A program made the translations under genes and the position numbers. From Halomonas maura (GTDB lineage Bacteria; Pseudomonadota; Gammaproteobacteria; Pseudomonadales; Halomonadaceae), in contig NZ_JAUFPQ010000009.1 in assembly GCF_030409305.1 (NCBI RefSeq), positions 358,356 through 422,355 on the forward strand: a stretch of 64,000 nt of DNA, given 5' to 3'. Positions 27,676 through 37,585 of the stretch are shown here, piece by piece. Under the pieces are notes generated by a model. That model was not told where the DNA came from. It did not search any database and saw only the letters and a list, made by a program, of their open reading frames with translations. Every line of letters starts with the position of its first letter. The first letter of the stretch is position 1.

Positions 27676-28287
27676 GTGAACACAACGAACGGAACCGAAC
27701 GCCATCCTGGCCTCGAGCCTACGACCCTTGCCATGCCGGAAGACCTCCTGGCCCTGGCCAATGACCATGAGCAGCACGAGTATCATCGTTACCGATTGCT
27801 TTCCCTGCGCTTCCTGACCTTTCACCTCGGCATCAGCCAGCTCATGCAGGCCCTGGCCGGCGAGAGCCGCCAACGGGTCCAGGCGCTGATCGAGGTCGCC
27901 GCTCCCCTGAACGCCGACACGCCCTGCTTGCGGGATCCGGCGCTGGTCCCCTGGCAGGATCGCCGGAGTCAGCCGCACTTCTTCATCTTCGATGATGCGC
28001 TGGCGGCTCAGGAACTGAAGCGGGCGTTGCTCGAGGAACACCGTTCTTTCCGCTTCTACAAATGCCTGAGGACGTACAGTGGCATCGCCGGGCTGGATGG
28101 CCTGCTGGACGCCTTCGTCGAGCAGGCCCGGGCCCAGTGCACGATCCTCGAGGAAACCCAGGATCAGCTGCCGGTCTTGCCGCGCGTCGCCCGCGGCCTC
28201 GGCCCACGCGGCGCCGCTCCCCGGCGACGTCGCCGTCTCGCCAGCAAGGGCGCGGCGCGCCCGGCCCCGCCAGACGCCGCCCGCTAG
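27676..28287 (+). CDS. Uncharacterised all-helical protein, paralog of the gene at 7.7 kb
   Basis: A 203-aa product with no family I recognise. It shares LLALANDHEQHEYHRYR-L-LRFLTFHLGIS-LM with the product of 7653-8222, plus a third-helix EEH (ALLEEHRSFRFYK). The C-terminus is Arg/Pro-rich. The start is uncertain: a GTG at 27676 is used here; GTG 27664 and ATG 27733 are alternatives. The stop of a nine-codon upstream ORF (27650-27679) overlaps GTG 27676. A Crp/Fnr-type regulator gene follows 184 bp downstream. Confidence 0.65.
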   Translation: MNTTNGTERHPGLEPTTLAMPEDLLALANDHEQHEYHRYRLLSLRFLTFHLGISQLMQALAGESRQRVQALIEVAAPLNADTPCLRDPALVPWQDRRSQPHFFIFDDALAAQELKRALLEEHRSFRFYKCLRTYSGIAGLDGLLDAFVEQARAQCTILEETQDQLPVLPRVARGLGPRGAAPRRRRRLASKGAARPAPPDAAR

Positions 28288-28471
28288 CCGGTCCGCGCCG
28301 CATGGTGGGATGTCGGGCCTGCGACTAGAGTGAAGTCACAGGGCCAATCCGCACCGCCCCGGCTGGCACCAGCGGGGCGCCCCCAACGAGGGCCATGACC
28401 ATCTTCGCTTACCGCCACGCGGCGAGGCGCCTCCTCCTCACCACGCTGCAGCGCGCTCCCGGGCCAGCGGC

Positions 28472-29251
28472 ATGAGCCTGCTCGCCTCGGCCATGGCTCG
28501 CTATGTCGAGCTTTCGGCTTCGGATCAGCGTTACCTGGCCAACCTCGAGTCACACGCCCGGCCCGCCGCCCGACAGCAACGGCTATGGATGCCCCACGAC
28601 AGGATCGGGTCGCTGTATATCCTGCAGGACGGCTGGGCCTGCACCATCCGGCGGACCGTCGATGACGAGCGGCAGGTGATCGAGGTGCTGCTGCCGGGGG
28701 ATATCATCGGCATCCGGGAGTTCACCTTTCGCCGGCACGTCAGCGAGGCCCGCATGATCACCGCCGGCACCCTCATCCCCTTCCCCCATGAGCAGATCGT
28801 CGACATCGTGGCGGCCTCGCCGTCCCTGGCGATCGCCCTCTTCGCCGTCATCGGCCGCCAGGAGGCGAGCCTGACCGAGCGCATGCTGGTGACGCTGCAT
28901 CACAGCGCCCGCTCGCAGGTCCTGCACTTCATCCTCGAGACCTTCACCCGACTCGCCAGGCTCCAGTCGGTGACACTGGAGAGCTTCACGTTTCCCATCA
29001 CCCAGCGCCTGCTGGGGGAGATCCTGGGCCTGTCGCCGGTCCACATCAATCGCACCCTGTCAGGTCTGGAGCGGGATCGCCTGCTCAAGAAGCACCGGAC
29101 CCGCGTGGAGGTCCATGATCGGCGCCGGCTGCTCGAGGAAGCGGCGTTCGATGCCGGCTACCTGAGCGACGAGATGGATGGCCTGCGCGAGCGGCTGGCG
29201 TGTCTCCGAGACAGCGGCGGGCCGGATCGCCTCATGTCATCGGACAGCTGA
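28472..29251 (+). CDS. Crp/Fnr-family transcriptional regulator
   Basis: A 259-aa protein with a cyclic-nucleotide-binding-type beta barrel (about 20-130; [26 protein letters not shown]) and a C-terminal winged helix (about 150-225; [32 protein letters not shown]). The N-terminal cysteine cluster of FNR is absent, so it is not an oxygen-sensing iron-sulfur protein of that type. Its effector is unknown. It overlaps convergent msrA by 20 bp. Confidence 0.87.
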   Translation: MSLLASAMARYVELSASDQRYLANLESHARPAARQQRLWMPHDRIGSLYILQDGWACTIRRTVDDERQVIEVLLPGDIIGIREFTFRRHVSEARMITAGTLIPFPHEQIVDIVAASPSLAIALFAVIGRQEASLTERMLVTLHHSARSQVLHFILETFTRLARLQSVTLESFTFPITQRLLGEILGLSPVHINRTLSGLERDRLLKKHRTRVEVHDRRRLLEEAAFDAGYLSDEMDGLRERLACLRDSGGPDRLMSSDS

Positions 29252-29846
29252 CGCCGGTGCCCTTCAGCCCGCAATAGCCACCGGGATTCTTCTCCAGGTA
29301 TTGCTGGTGATAGTCCTCGGCATAGTAGAAGGTCTCCAGCGGGGCGATCTCGGTGGTCACCTCGCCACGCCCGGCCGTGCGCAGGGCCTCGGCGTAGGCC
29401 GCGCGGCTGCATTCGGCGACCTGCCGTTGGGTCTCGCCGGTGGTGAGGATGATCGAGCGGTACTGGGGGCCGATGTCGTTGCCCTGGCGATGGCCCTGGG
29501 TGGGGTCATGGGCCTCCCAGAAGTGCCGCAGCAGGGTCGTGAGATCGATCCGCCGGGGATCGAACACCACCCGCACGACCTCGGCGTGGCCGGTGCGCCC
29601 GGTACAGGTCTCGCGATAGGTGGGGTTCGGGGTCACGCCCCCGGCATAGCCCACCGCGGTGACGTGGACGCCCGGCAACCGCCAGAACAATCGCTCGGCG
29701 CCCCAGAAGCAGCCCAGGCCCAGCACGATCTCCTCCATGCCCTCGGGCCAGGGCGGGGTCATGGCCTGCCCGCTGACGGCATGCTGGCCATCGATGGTCA
29801 TGGGCGTATCGCGGCCCTCGGGGGTAGCATCGACGTGTGTCGGCAT
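29232..29846 (-). CDS. msrA: Peptide-methionine (S)-S-oxide reductase
   Basis: Repairs methionine S-sulfoxide in proteins using thioredoxin. The 204-aa protein has the catalytic GCFWGAE (Cys46), the AVGYAGG and EVVRVVFDP strands, and C-terminal resolving cysteines in [13 protein letters not shown]. The ATG follows GAGGAG. It begins 18 bp after the tamB stop and may be read through from that operon; its end overlaps the convergent Crp/Fnr gene. Confidence 0.95.
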   Translation of the reverse strand: MPTHVDATPEGRDTPMTIDGQHAVSGQAMTPPWPEGMEEIVLGLGCFWGAERLFWRLPGVHVTAVGYAGGVTPNPTYRETCTGRTGHAEVVRVVFDPRRIDLTTLLRHFWEAHDPTQGHRQGNDIGPQYRSIILTTGETQRQVAECSRAAYAEALRTAGRGEVTTEIAPLETFYYAEDYHQQYLEKNPGGYCGLKGTGVSCPMT

Positions 29847-29864
29847 GGCGTGCTCCTCTGCTGG

Positions 29865-32800
29865 TCATGGCGTGGGGGGATCGCCGGGCAGGCTGAAGGT
29901 GTAGATCAGGTCCACGGCCTGGGCGGCGCCGGACACCGCCTCGACGTAGAGGTCCCGCCACAGCTTGTAACGCAGGGTCAGCTCGGCGATGGGCGAGAAG
30001 ACCCCGACACCATAGCCGACGCTCAGACGGTCGGTCAGGTTCCCGGTGACCACCACCTGACTCTCCTCTCCCGTGCCGGCGGAATCCAGGCTCAGGTCCT
30101 GGATGCCGAAGGCCTCGCCGATGGCCCCCACGGCGCCGCCGGCCTTGCCCAGGGTCACCCCGATCAGCGCCGAGGTGAGGGCGCCGTCGGCACCGCCGGT
30201 GTCATCCGGGGCTCGCCCGCGCAGCACGTAGGACAGCGCCCGGGACTCGTCCATCGCCGGTTCCGAGAAGACCTCCAGGCTCGGGCTGGACGCCGGGCCG
30301 GTGACACGCAGCCCGGCGATGACGTCGTCCTCGGTGCTGGCGGGATTGCGGATGGCCTCGAAGTTGAGCAGCGGCTCCCCCGGCGGACCGCTGAAGTAGA
30401 GGATCCCCTCGCGGATGATCAGGTCCTGCCCGAAGGCGCGGAAACGGCCATCCTCCAGGTTGACGTCGCCGAACAGCTGCAGCGGCCCGTTGGACTGGCG
30501 AACCTCCAGCCCGCCGGCCAGATCGGTCTCCAGGCCATAGGCCGTGAGGCGCATGTCGGGGCCCAGCTGCAGGCCGACGCGAATGTCGAGCGCCATGCCG
30601 GCACGCTGCATGGCCTCGGCGGTGGACGCGCCGGGGGTACCCTGCTCGGTGGCCTGGTCCACCTGGCGAGCCTCCTCCCGCGTGAGGATCACTTCATCGG
30701 GACTCGGCGAGACGGCCGACGCCGGGACCTGGCCGACTTCCAGCCGCGCCCAGGGAACCTGCACGTCCCCGCGCACCTGCAGGCGTTCCGGCGTCGCGAG
30801 GATCGACAGGTCCGGCGCCAGGCGCAGGCGGCCGAATCCGGGCAATGACGCCAGCAGCGGCTCGTCGCGGGCCTGCAGGTCGATGGCGGCTCGCCAGGCC
30901 TCCGGTGAGGGCCAGCGGGCGTCGCCGGTGATCAGCAGGCGGCCCTCCTCGGTGGCCAGAAAGCCGTCGATATCGGCGCGCTCACCGGCCAGTGCCAGGG
31001 TGACGCGGCCATCGCTCACCACGACCGGCAGGCCGAGGCCGGCGGCGCGCAGTCCCGCCAGTTCCAGCTGGCCATCGAGCCGCGGCGTGGTCCGGGTGCC
31101 GGCGATGGCCACTTCGCCGTCCAGCCCGCCCTCGAGGGTCTCGAGATCGGCGACCAGCGGTCGATAGGGGCTCAGGCGCAGGTCCTCCACCCGCAGGCGG
31201 CCGTCGAGGGCTCCGGCGCCGAGGGGGTCGTCCACCCCGAGGTCGAGGCGCAGCGCGCCGCTCTGCCCCAGTGTCAGGGCCAGCGCCAGGTCGGCACGGG
31301 CCTGGTTGGCCTCGAGGTCGAACTCCAGCGCGGTACCCGGCACCGACCAGGGCTGGCCATAGGCGTCCTGCCCCTCGATGACGGCGCGACTCTGCAGGTC
31401 GGCATCGAGACGCCATTGGGCGGCGCCCTGGGACCAGCTGGCGACGAGATCCCCGGCGTTATTGCCCTCGATGGCCCATCCGGCCGGGAGGGCCGCGGCG
31501 ATCAGGTCCATCGGCAGATCGCGGATCGCCAGGACGGCACGGCCCTGCTCGGCGGAGGCCGACAGCCTCTCCTCGAGGCACAGGGCCCCACCCTCGACCC
31601 GGACCAGACAGAAGGGCTCGACGGTCGCCGCCCCCCGCGCCAGGTCGGCGTCGAAGGCCAGTGCCTCCTCCAGGTTCAGGCTGCCGAAGGCGGTCACCGC
31701 CTCGAGCGGGCTCAGTCGCCCGCGATAGCGCTGGCGGTCGGCGCCGAGGCCGCCCTCGAGGGCCAGGGCCAGGCGGGACAGCGGGCCCTCGGCATCCCCG
31801 TCGACCTCCAGGGTCAGGCGATGCGACGACAGTCGGCCGTCCAGGTTGAGGCCGATGTCGTTCAGGCGTTGGCCCCCGGCGACCACCTCGCTGGCGGTCA
31901 GGGCCAGGTCCAGGGTCGAATCCTCGCGGCCGGCCACCTCGCCGGCCAGCGACAGGCGAGCCAGGCGATTCTCGCCCAGCGCCAGGCTCTCGCCCTCCAG
32001 GGCCAGCTCGAGCCGGGGCGCCTCCAGGCTCCCCGCGGCCTGGAGGCGCCCGGACAGGGCGCCGGCCAGGGACGGGTACAGGGTGTCCAGCCGGGGCAGG
32101 TCGAGGTCCGCGTCGAGGGCCAGGCGCTCGGGCGCCACCTCCCCGTCGGCGGTGAGGCGATTGTCGCCCTGGCGCAGGGTCAGGCGGTCGATCCACCAGC
32201 GCATGCCGCTGTCACCGGAGAATCGGGCCTGCAGGGCCAGCGGTTGTTCGGCCAGTACGCCGTCGAGGGCCAGCGAGGGCACGCCGAGTCGCCAGCCATC
32301 GGCGGTCTGGCTGAAGGCCAGTTCGGCCTCGCCGTCCAGGCGTCCGGACAGGCCCTCGACGAAGGGCTCGGGATCGACATTCTCGAGGCCCAGCCGGGCC
32401 GAGACGGACAGCGCCTCGGACCAGTCGATGCGCCCCTGGCTGCTGACGATGCCCTCACCGGTGGCCAGCCGCAGCGGCTGCCAGGCGAAGTGCTCGAGAT
32501 TGCCGCTCCCCGTCAGGCTCAGCTCGCTGCGCGGCAGCGACGGGCCCTCGGCGGTCAGGGCCAGCCGGGTCCGGTAGTCGGTCAGTTGACCCTCGGCGGA
32601 CAGCGACAGGTCCTCGATGCGCCAGGGCTCGCTCGGCGCGCTGCTGTCTCCCTCCTCGGTCGGCTCGCCGGGCGGTTGCGCGCCGGGCAGTGGCCATTGC
32701 AGCGCGGGGCTCTGCAGGCTGGCCGTGAAGGGCAGGGTCGGGTCCAGGGCATCGAGGCGCGCCGATAACTGCGCCTCGACCGGTCCGCTGGCCGTGAGGT

Positions 32801-33866
32801 CGACCTCCAGGTCGGCCAGGCTACCCGCCACGGCCAGCTCGAGGCGCTGCCCCGCCAGGGCCGGCAAGCGTTCCGGCAGGTAGAAGTCGGCCGCCAGCCG
32901 CGCCTGCATCGGGTAGTCCCCGCTCAGGGTGATCCGGGCCATCAGTTCGGCATCGGCCTCCCGGCTGGCCACGGCCAGGGGATCGATGGTGATCCGCTGA
33001 TCACGGGCCGTCACGCTCAGGTCGAGACGATCGATCACATAGGCCATGGCCCCCTCCAAGGCGGCATCCTCGACCGTCAGACGGGGGACTTCCACCGCCA
33101 GCGGCAGGGTGATCTCGGGCAGCGCCAGGCGCGGCCGCTCCTCGGGCGGCGTCGTGTCCCGGGCCTCGACCACCGCCGCGGCCTGGGCCGGCAGCGGCGA
33201 GCGCACGGCGATGGCGGCGTCGATGGCCGCCGCCGTGAGCCGCGGCGCCGCCTTCGCCGCCTCGCCGAGGGCGAGCCGCTGACCGGGCGACAGCGGCAGC
33301 CGCAGGCGGGCGCCGACGAGCCGCGTGGGATCGAGTCGCAGCGTGCCCGCCTCGGCCACGGCGCCGGTGGTGAAACTCGCCCAGCGCACCTGGGTGCCGT
33401 CGGCGAGGGTCACCTCCACGTCGCGCAGGGCCAGCTCGCGCAGCTCGATGGGAAACGGCAGCGGGATCGTCCCGGGCGGGGCCTGCTCGGTCTCCTCGGG
33501 GGGCGCCGCCTCCGGGGCGGCGTCGCCTTCGGCGAGCCGCAGGCGTGCCCCCTCCACCACCAGCCGATCCAGACACAGCCGGCCGTCGAGCAGGCAATCC
33601 TCGGCCCAGGCCAGCTCCAGGCGAGCCACGGCGACCCGGGCGGGCCCCGCCGAGAGGCGCAGGTCGTCGATGAGCAGCGTGTCCAGCGGCGCCCCCTCGA
33701 CCCGGCCGACCTCCAGAAGCCCGAGGCGCTCCCCCTGGTTCAGCAGCAGGCCCGTGCCCCAGGGCGACAAGGCCAGCCCCAGCAGGAGCATGACCAGGCC
33801 GAGGCACCACAGCGGCAGGAGGATCAACAGGCGGGCCAGGGCCCAGGACAAATGACGGAGTCTCAC
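29865..33866 (-). CDS. tamB: Translocation and assembly module inner-membrane component TamB
   Basis: A 1333-aa envelope-spanning protein that works with TamA in outer-membrane protein assembly and lipid transport. It has an N-terminal membrane anchor (LLILLPLWCLGLVMLLLGLA), a very long periplasmic region of repeated beta-strands (AsmA/lipid-bridge type) and a conserved C-terminal DUF490 domain ending in the beta-rich SVGYGVGVFSPIAELTLRYK and a C-terminal TFSLPGDPPTP. I use the GTG at 33866, 11 bp after the tamA stop with AGAGG upstream; the longer reading would overlap tamA without signal-like content. Confidence 0.93.
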   Translation of the reverse strand: MRLRHLSWALARLLILLPLWCLGLVMLLLGLALSPWGTGLLLNQGERLGLLEVGRVEGAPLDTLLIDDLRLSAGPARVAVARLELAWAEDCLLDGRLCLDRLVVEGARLRLAEGDAAPEAAPPEETEQAPPGTIPLPFPIELRELALRDVEVTLADGTQVRWASFTTGAVAEAGTLRLDPTRLVGARLRLPLSPGQRLALGEAAKAAPRLTAAAIDAAIAVRSPLPAQAAAVVEARDTTPPEERPRLALPEITLPLAVEVPRLTVEDAALEGAMAYVIDRLDLSVTARDQRITIDPLAVASREADAELMARITLSGDYPMQARLAADFYLPERLPALAGQRLELAVAGSLADLEVDLTASGPVEAQLSARLDALDPTLPFTASLQSPALQWPLPGAQPPGEPTEEGDSSAPSEPWRIEDLSLSAEGQLTDYRTRLALTAEGPSLPRSELSLTGSGNLEHFAWQPLRLATGEGIVSSQGRIDWSEALSVSARLGLENVDPEPFVEGLSGRLDGEAELAFSQTADGWRLGVPSLALDGVLAEQPLALQARFSGDSGMRWWIDRLTLRQGDNRLTADGEVAPERLALDADLDLPRLDTLYPSLAGALSGRLQAAGSLEAPRLELALEGESLALGENRLARLSLAGEVAGREDSTLDLALTASEVVAGGQRLNDIGLNLDGRLSSHRLTLEVDGDAEGPLSRLALALEGGLGADRQRYRGRLSPLEAVTAFGSLNLEEALAFDADLARGAATVEPFCLVRVEGGALCLEERLSASAEQGRAVLAIRDLPMDLIAAALPAGWAIEGNNAGDLVASWSQGAAQWRLDADLQSRAVIEGQDAYGQPWSVPGTALEFDLEANQARADLALALTLGQSGALRLDLGVDDPLGAGALDGRLRVEDLRLSPYRPLVADLETLEGGLDGEVAIAGTRTTPRLDGQLELAGLRAAGLGLPVVVSDGRVTLALAGERADIDGFLATEEGRLLITGDARWPSPEAWRAAIDLQARDEPLLASLPGFGRLRLAPDLSILATPERLQVRGDVQVPWARLEVGQVPASAVSPSPDEVILTREEARQVDQATEQGTPGASTAEAMQRAGMALDIRVGLQLGPDMRLTAYGLETDLAGGLEVRQSNGPLQLFGDVNLEDGRFRAFGQDLIIREGILYFSGPPGEPLLNFEAIRNPASTEDDVIAGLRVTGPASSPSLEVFSEPAMDESRALSYVLRGRAPDDTGGADGALTSALIGVTLGKAGGAVGAIGEAFGIQDLSLDSAGTGEESQVVVTGNLTDRLSVGYGVGVFSPIAELTLRYKLWRDLYVEAVSGAAQAVDLIYTFSLPGDPPTP

Positions 33867-33877
33867 GATACGGCCTC

Positions 33878-35740
33878 TCAGAATTCCGGGCCAATGGCGA
33901 AGTGGATGCGGAAGGCATCCTCGGCGTCGAAGGGGTGGGCGATATCCAGCCGGATGGGGCCCACGGGCGAGATCCAGCGCACGCCGAGCCCCGCACCGGT
34001 GTTGAGCTCGGCGGGCCACCACTCGGTGAAGGCATCGCCGACGTCCACGAAGCTGGCCAGCCACCACTTGCCGGTCAGCCGGCGCTGGGCCTCGAGGCTG
34101 GCGACGAAGCGCTGTTCGCCACCGATCAACTCGCCGTCCTCGTCCTCGGGCGACAGGCTCTCGTAGGCATAGCCGCGGACGCTGTTGTCGCCACCGGTGA
34201 AGAAACGCAGCGAGGGCGGGATGTCAGCGAAGTCGTCGGTGGCGATCGCCCCCACCCCGACCCGCCCGATGAAGCGGTTGGCATCCCCGAGCATGCGGAT
34301 CCACTGGCTGTCGCCGTTGAGCCGCAGGAACTCGGCGGACGACCCCCACATTTCGCTGGAGTACTGGAGCGTCAGCTGCTGACGGTCCCCCCAGGTGGGA
34401 AAGGTCGGATTGCGCGATCGCGTGCGGCTCCAGCGCACCCCCGGATAGAGCAGCACCACCTGGTTCGACACGCCGGCCTGGGTGAAGTCCTCGTAGGTGC
34501 TGCGCAGGTAGATCAGCTGTTCCCAGTCGTTGTCGAACTTCCAGCGACGCCCGAATTCGACGCTGGCCTCGAGGGCGCGGGTATCCTCGCTATCCTTGTT
34601 GCGCAGCCCGTACTGCAGCTGATAGCTGTCGCGCAGTGGATCCTCCAGCGGCATGCGGTAGGTGCCGGTGAACTGCTGCTCGGGAGCAGAAATAAACAGG
34701 TCGTGGTCGAGGCTGTGCCCGTAGCGGTTGACCCAGGGCTGCTCCCAGGCGAAGCGCGTCCTGGGGCCCACATCGGTGGCAAAGCCCACGCCGACCTCGA
34801 ACTGGTGGCGGTCCGCCGGCGTGACGACCACATCGATGGGCACCGCGGGCACGGCGGGGCCCTGCAGCTGGCCGGCGGCGGCCAGCGCCGCGCGGCTCAG
34901 GCGTGGCTCGGGCGTGGGCGCCGGGAGCGGGTCCTCGCCCTCGACGTCCAGGGCATGATAGAGACCGAGCGGCGCCTCGGGCAGCGCCAGGCGTTCGATG
35001 CCGGCATCCAGACGCGGCCGCACGCTGACCGAACCGAACCATTCGGTCTCGCCGAGCCGCTGGTTGAGGGTCGCGACGTCGCTGGCCAGGTAGGGAGCGC
35101 CCTCGGCGAACGGCACCAGGTTCTGCAGGCGGTCCGCCTCGATGTGCTGGCCGCTGAAGCTGACCTCACCGAAGCGGTGACGCGCGCCGCTGTCCAGGGT
35201 CAGCGACAGGCGCGCGCTGTTCGCCCAGGGGCGAATCTCCATGCGTCGCTCGTCGAAGCGCCAGTCGAAATAGCCGCGCTCCAGGGCCAGCCTGGCCAGG
35301 CGACTGCGCAGTGCATCGAAGGGGGCATGGCGCAGCACGTCGCCTTCCGCCTGGGGGTAGGCCTCGATGGCCTCGCGAAAGGGCCGGTCCTCGGCCGCCT
35401 CCCCTTCCAGACGAAACGCCAGGCGTTCGATCTTGACGGGCGCCCCGGGGTCGATGTCGACGGTGACCTCCGTGGGGGCCTCGGCATCGTCGAAGCGCAC
35501 CCGCAGCTGGGGGGAGTAATAGCCGTAGACGCGCAGGGCCTCCTGGCTGAGTCGGCGCACCTCGGCCTCGAGCCGTTCCGGGCGGTACTGGCTGGCGTCC
35601 AGATCGTCGAGGTAGACCTCGACATTCTCGGCCAGCTCCTCCTCGACCCCTTCGACTCGGGCATCGATCGCCAGGGCGGCGGGGGCCATGCCGAGGCACA
35701 GCAGCGCGACACCCAGGCGGGTCACTAGGTAGTTTTCCAT
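33878..35740 (-). CDS. tamA: Translocation and assembly module outer-membrane component TamA
   Basis: A 620-aa Omp85-family protein. It has a signal peptide (VTRLGVALLCLGMAPAALA-ID), three POTRA domains (about 25-265) and a 16-strand barrel (about 280-620) containing VRGYAYESLSPED and a C-terminus ending RIHFAIGPEF, the aromatic outer-membrane targeting signal. The ATG at 35740 begins the signal peptide. It precedes tamB and follows the coiled-coil membrane protein by 29 bp. Confidence 0.94.
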   Translation of the reverse strand: MENYLVTRLGVALLCLGMAPAALAIDARVEGVEEELAENVEVYLDDLDASQYRPERLEAEVRRLSQEALRVYGYYSPQLRVRFDDAEAPTEVTVDIDPGAPVKIERLAFRLEGEAAEDRPFREAIEAYPQAEGDVLRHAPFDALRSRLARLALERGYFDWRFDERRMEIRPWANSARLSLTLDSGARHRFGEVSFSGQHIEADRLQNLVPFAEGAPYLASDVATLNQRLGETEWFGSVSVRPRLDAGIERLALPEAPLGLYHALDVEGEDPLPAPTPEPRLSRAALAAAGQLQGPAVPAVPIDVVVTPADRHQFEVGVGFATDVGPRTRFAWEQPWVNRYGHSLDHDLFISAPEQQFTGTYRMPLEDPLRDSYQLQYGLRNKDSEDTRALEASVEFGRRWKFDNDWEQLIYLRSTYEDFTQAGVSNQVVLLYPGVRWSRTRSRNPTFPTWGDRQQLTLQYSSEMWGSSAEFLRLNGDSQWIRMLGDANRFIGRVGVGAIATDDFADIPPSLRFFTGGDNSVRGYAYESLSPEDEDGELIGGEQRFVASLEAQRRLTGKWWLASFVDVGDAFTEWWPAELNTGAGLGVRWISPVGPIRLDIAHPFDAEDAFRIHFAIGPEF

Positions 35741-35769
35741 AAGACGATGGGTTCCTGGCGGACGTCCTG

Positions 35770-36624
35770 TCACTCCCGGAGGGCTTCGAGCTGGGCATTC
35801 AGGGCCAGCTGGGACTGGCGGAGATCGCGTAGCTCGGTCTGTATGTCGGCCAGGCGCGCCGCCAGCGACGCCACCCGCCCCCGGGCATCTTCACCCGCCC
35901 CCGCCATGGCTTCAAGCTCGTTGCCGAGGGCGGTCATGTCTTTCTCCAGGTCGTCGAGGCGAGCGTCGGCGCGGTCGGCATGCTGCTCGAGTCGCGCCTG
36001 CAGCCCTGCCAGGCGCGACTGGGTCGCCCGGCGATCACCTTCCAGGCTCGCCAGACGCAACTGGGTCGCCTGGCGGCCCTCCGCGAGGGTCGCCAGGCGC
36101 TCGCGCAGGGCCGCGCGGCCCTCCTGGCCGGCGCGCTCCAGGGCGTCCAGGGAGGTGCGCACGGCCTCGAGGGTCTTGTCGCGCACCTCGCCGTCCTCCG
36201 CGAGGGTGGCGAGGCGGGCCCCGAGATCCGACTGCGCCTCGGCCAGCGGCGTCAGGCGCTCCTCCTCCCAGGCCGCCAGGCCGGTCTCGCGACGCTCGTC
36301 GAGACGCGCCTCCAGGCCTTCCAGGCTGGCGAGGCGCTCGCGGATCGCCTCGAGTGCCTCGCCCCGGCCCTCCTCGGCGTCGAAGCGGGCATGCACATTG
36401 GAGACCTCGCCGCTCAGCCGGGCGAGGCGCTGCTCGAATCGCTGGCGCTCCATCCAGCCCGCCGTGGCCAGGGCGGCCAGGGCCAGGACCAGCAGCAGGA
36501 TCAGCAGCCACAGCGGCCAGAGGCGGGAAGGCGGCGAGGCGAGATGCCGGTGGCCGGACAGGCTGGCATCGGGGTCCGGAACGATCGGTCGGGGGAACCG
36601 GCTGTCTTCCGGGCGCTCTGCCAT
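35770..36624 (-). CDS. Single-pass membrane protein with long coiled coil
   Basis: A 284-aa protein of no recognised family. It has about 35 cytoplasmic residues rich in Pro and Arg, one membrane helix (LWPLWLLILLLVLALAALAT), then about 220 residues of periplasmic coiled coil in heptads (RLARLSGEVS, LASLEGLEARLDERRE and similar). The ATG follows AAGGAG. It is the first gene of a unit with tamA and tamB and may be an envelope-spanning partner; that is inference from position. Confidence 0.7.
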   Translation of the reverse strand: MAERPEDSRFPRPIVPDPDASLSGHRHLASPPSRLWPLWLLILLLVLALAALATAGWMERQRFEQRLARLSGEVSNVHARFDAEEGRGEALEAIRERLASLEGLEARLDERRETGLAAWEEERLTPLAEAQSDLGARLATLAEDGEVRDKTLEAVRTSLDALERAGQEGRAALRERLATLAEGRQATQLRLASLEGDRRATQSRLAGLQARLEQHADRADARLDDLEKDMTALGNELEAMAGAGEDARGRVASLAARLADIQTELRDLRQSQLALNAQLEALRE

Positions 36625-36896
36625 GACGTTCTCCTTGCTCGGTGCGGTGACGGCTTCCGGCCGGCCTATCGGGTCGACGCTACCACAAGTCCGGGCGCAA
36701 CGATCGGAATTGGCGGCCCCGGACCCGGGTGATATGATGCCGTGAAGACTGGCACAGCATGCTGATAGTGTAAGGTTTTTTATCGACGGAGCGAACGGGG
36801 CACGGCCAACGAAGGCCGACGAGACCTTGAATCTCCGTCGTGCAACACCGCATCATGGGTCGCCGACCCGCAACGCTGACAACGAGGAGAACCGAA

Positions 36897-37475
36897 ATGG
36901 CATTCGAACTACCCGCACTGCCGTATGAAAAGAACGCGCTGGAACCGCACATCTCCGCCGAGACCCTCGAGTACCACTACGGCAAGCACCACCAGGCCTA
37001 CGTCAACAAGCTCAACGAGCTGACCGACGGCACCGAGAACGCCAGCAAGTCCCTCGAGGAGATCATCAAGACCTCTTCCGGCGGGCTGTTCAACCAGGCG
37101 GCCCAGGTCTGGAACCACACCTTCTACTGGCACTGCCTGTCGCCCAACGGTGGCGGTGAGCCGAGCGGTGCCCTGGCCGACGCCATCAACGCCAAGTTCG
37201 GCTCCTTCGACAAGTTCAAGGAGACCTTCAACGCCCAGGCCGCGGGTAACTTCGGCTCCGGCTGGACCTGGCTGATCAAGACCGCCGACGGCGGCGTCGA
37301 CATCGTCAACACCAGCAACGCCGACACCCCGGTGGCCCACGGCCAGACGCCGCTGATGACCATCGACGTGTGGGAACATGCCTACTACATCGACTACCGC
37401 AACGCGCGTCCGAAGTACCTGGAGAACATCTGGAACCTGATCAACTGGGACTTCGTCGCCCAGAACTTCAGCTGA
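36897..37475 (+). CDS. sodB: Superoxide dismutase (Fe-type)
   Basis: Converts superoxide to hydrogen peroxide and oxygen in the cytosol. The 192-aa protein has metal ligands in [13 protein letters not shown] (His27), WNHTFYWH (His74) and [10 protein letters not shown] (Asp, His). AAGNFGSGW with Gln upstream favours iron. The ATG at 36897 ([15 protein letters not shown]) has GAGGAG upstream. It is transcribed alone and ended by a strong hairpin. Confidence 0.96.
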   Translation: MAFELPALPYEKNALEPHISAETLEYHYGKHHQAYVNKLNELTDGTENASKSLEEIIKTSSGGLFNQAAQVWNHTFYWHCLSPNGGGEPSGALADAINAKFGSFDKFKETFNAQAAGNFGSGWTWLIKTADGGVDIVNTSNADTPVAHGQTPLMTIDVWEHAYYIDYRNARPKYLENIWNLINWDFVAQNFS

Positions 37476-37522
37476 TCCGGGATGCCGTGCCCGACAGGGC
37501 ACGGCGCCAGGCAAGCGCATGA

Positions 37523-37556
37523 CGCGACGGCCCCGCCAAATGGCGGGGCCGTCGCG
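37523..37556. terminator. Terminator between sodB and the dehydrogenase-like gene
   Basis: A perfect 16-bp stem CGCGACGGCCCCGCCA/TGGCGGGGCCGTCGCG with a 2-base gap (AA). It sits between convergent stops at 37475 and 37586, so it can serve both. Confidence 0.8.
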
Positions 37557-37585
37557 TTGGTGTCGTGCCCGAGGATGCCCCGGGC

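Noticed and set aside
28330..28345. CRP-type site (GTGA-AG-TCAC) upstream of the Crp/Fnr gene
   Set aside because: The spacer is 2 bp rather than 6, so it does not fit a CRP/FNR site.
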